This document shows positions 63,554-64,000 of a stretch of DNA of 64,000 nucleotides, one piece after another. Source of the DNA: CACPJA01 sp029242945 (GTDB taxonomy: Bacteria > Pseudomonadota > Gammaproteobacteria > Steroidobacterales > UBA11654); contig JAQWSZ010000035.1 of the NCBI GenBank assembly GCA_029242945.1, positions 1 to 64,000 on the forward strand, in the 5' to 3' direction. The notes under the pieces were generated by a model. That model searched no databases. It saw only the letters and a program-made list of their open reading frames with translations, and had not been told where the DNA came from. The position numbers and the translations under genes were made by a program. Numbering within the stretch: the first letter of the stretch is position 1; each line of letters starts with the position of its first letter.

Positions 63554-64000
63554 TTATTTAATTAGTACTGATGTTCCGATATCAACAAGATCAAATAACT
63601 CAATGACATCATCATTATTCATATTAATACAGCCTTTAGATCGAGGTACATTTAGAGGAACATCATCAGGTACTCCGTGAATATAAATATACCTTTGCAT
63701 TGTATCCACATTTCCCAATCTATTTCTACCAAGTTCCATTCCGCTTAACCATAATATTCGAGTCAAGATCCAATCATTAGTTTTTTCTTTTTTCTTACTA
63801 TCCAAATACACTTCTCCTGTAGATCTTCGTGATTTAAATATCTCTCCTCGAAGTGCATTGGTGCCTATTTTTGCTCTTATAATATGTTTGCCTCGAGGAG
63901 TACAATAACTATTTTTTTTCTCTCCAGGACCCAATTTAGCAGTAGAAACTGGGTAAGTAATTACTTGTTTAGTTGAATTAAAAGTCAGTAACTGATCGGC
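63554..64000 (-). CDS. L,D-transpeptidase family protein (5' end cut by window edge)
   Basis: The frame continues past the right edge, so only the last 148 codons are present. KQVITYPVSTAKLG and GPGEKKNSYCTPRGKH form the start of the YkuD fold. IHGVPDDVPL and RSKGCINMNNDDV hold the catalytic histidine and cysteine. The usual SHGC reads SKGC, as in some single-domain members. No ATG is visible in the part shown. It is co-directional with nagZ, and is a second such enzyme besides the one at 43.8 kb. Confidence 0.88.
   Translation of the reverse strand, partial: ADQLLTFNSTKQVITYPVSTAKLGPGEKKNSYCTPRGKHIIRAKIGTNALRGEIFKSRRSTGEVYLDSKKKEKTNDWILTRILWLSGMELGRNRLGNVDTMQRYIYIHGVPDDVPLNVPRSKGCINMNNDDVIELFDLVDIGTSVLIK

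Noticed and set aside
1..64000. CRISPR array, intact IS element, prophage or rRNA operon
   Set aside because: No regularly spaced repeats, transposase genes, phage structural genes or rRNA sequence seen; the only mobile trace is the scar at tRNA-Ser.

Overview
The window is a stretch of a low-GC (by eye roughly one third G+C, not computed), tightly packed bacterial chromosome. The gene content points to a gammaproteobacterium. There is a fabA-fabB pair for anaerobic unsaturated fatty acid synthesis. The order trxB/infA - ftsK - lolA - serS and the block rne / rluC / yceF-like maf / yceD-rpmF-plsX-fabH both match gammaproteobacterial synteny. LolCDE, MsbA-LpxK-KdsB, Mfd and NagZ are also present, as expected for a Gram-negative cell. 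Short spacers, several convergent genes that overlap at their ends, and families common in surface-ocean lineages (DUF3604, HupE/UreJ, TspO, spinster-type MFS) suggest an uncultivated, streamlined marine gammaproteobacterium, possibly SAR86-like. That placement is an inference. No phage, transposon, CRISPR array or biosynthetic cluster is intact here.

Layout. 1-8.7 kb: partial yebC, an alpha/beta hydrolase, an isochorismatase-type hydrolase, murF, tRNA-Arg(CCT), an AlkA-like glycosylase, a VOC protein, proline iminopeptidase, fabAB and a membrane-anchored histidine phosphatase. 9.1-11.4 kb: a three-gene SOS cassette (lexA, Y-family polymerase, SRAP/YedK-like protein) behind a promoter whose spacer holds a GTTC-N7-GTTC repeat. 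11.5-18.1 kb: mixed metabolic and periplasmic genes (M19 dipeptidase, desaturase, thermonuclease, SDR, fluoride channel, a 47-codon basic ORF, and a multihaem-motif/beta-helix gene pair). 18.1-19.1 kb: tRNA-Ser(TGA) beside the decayed C-terminus of a tyrosine recombinase, tspO, and a second partial copy of the tRNA 5' half with its promoter. This is the scar of an integrated element. 19.1-24 kb: sulfotransferase, MFS transporter, cupin, two hotdog proteins and a FetB-type permease. 24.2-26.7 kb: amtB, glnK and a TorF-type porin, with a sigma54-like site upstream. 26.9-33 kb: the PPIase / HupE / DUF3604 cassette and an FAD oxidoreductase. 33-36.4 kb: small membrane and ASCH-like proteins and an MscS-family channel.

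36.4-64 kb is mostly core housekeeping: zapE, serS, vanZ-like, lolA, ftsK, trxB, infA, a small lipoprotein, an L,D-transpeptidase, fabH-plsX-rpmF-yceD, maf, rluC, rne, an LMW phosphatase, kdsB-lpxK-msbA, lolD-lolE-lolC, mfd, nagZ and a second, partial L,D-transpeptidase. Together these cover phospholipid and LPS precursor supply, lipoprotein export, division and peptidoglycan remodelling, and transcription-coupled repair.

The most notable points are the alphaproteobacterial-type LexA operator in a gamma-like genome, the tRNA-Ser integration scar on the 5' side of the tRNA, an ftsK whose conserved N-terminus has no ordinary start codon, and an RNase E with a structured leader and a histone-H1-like repeat tail.
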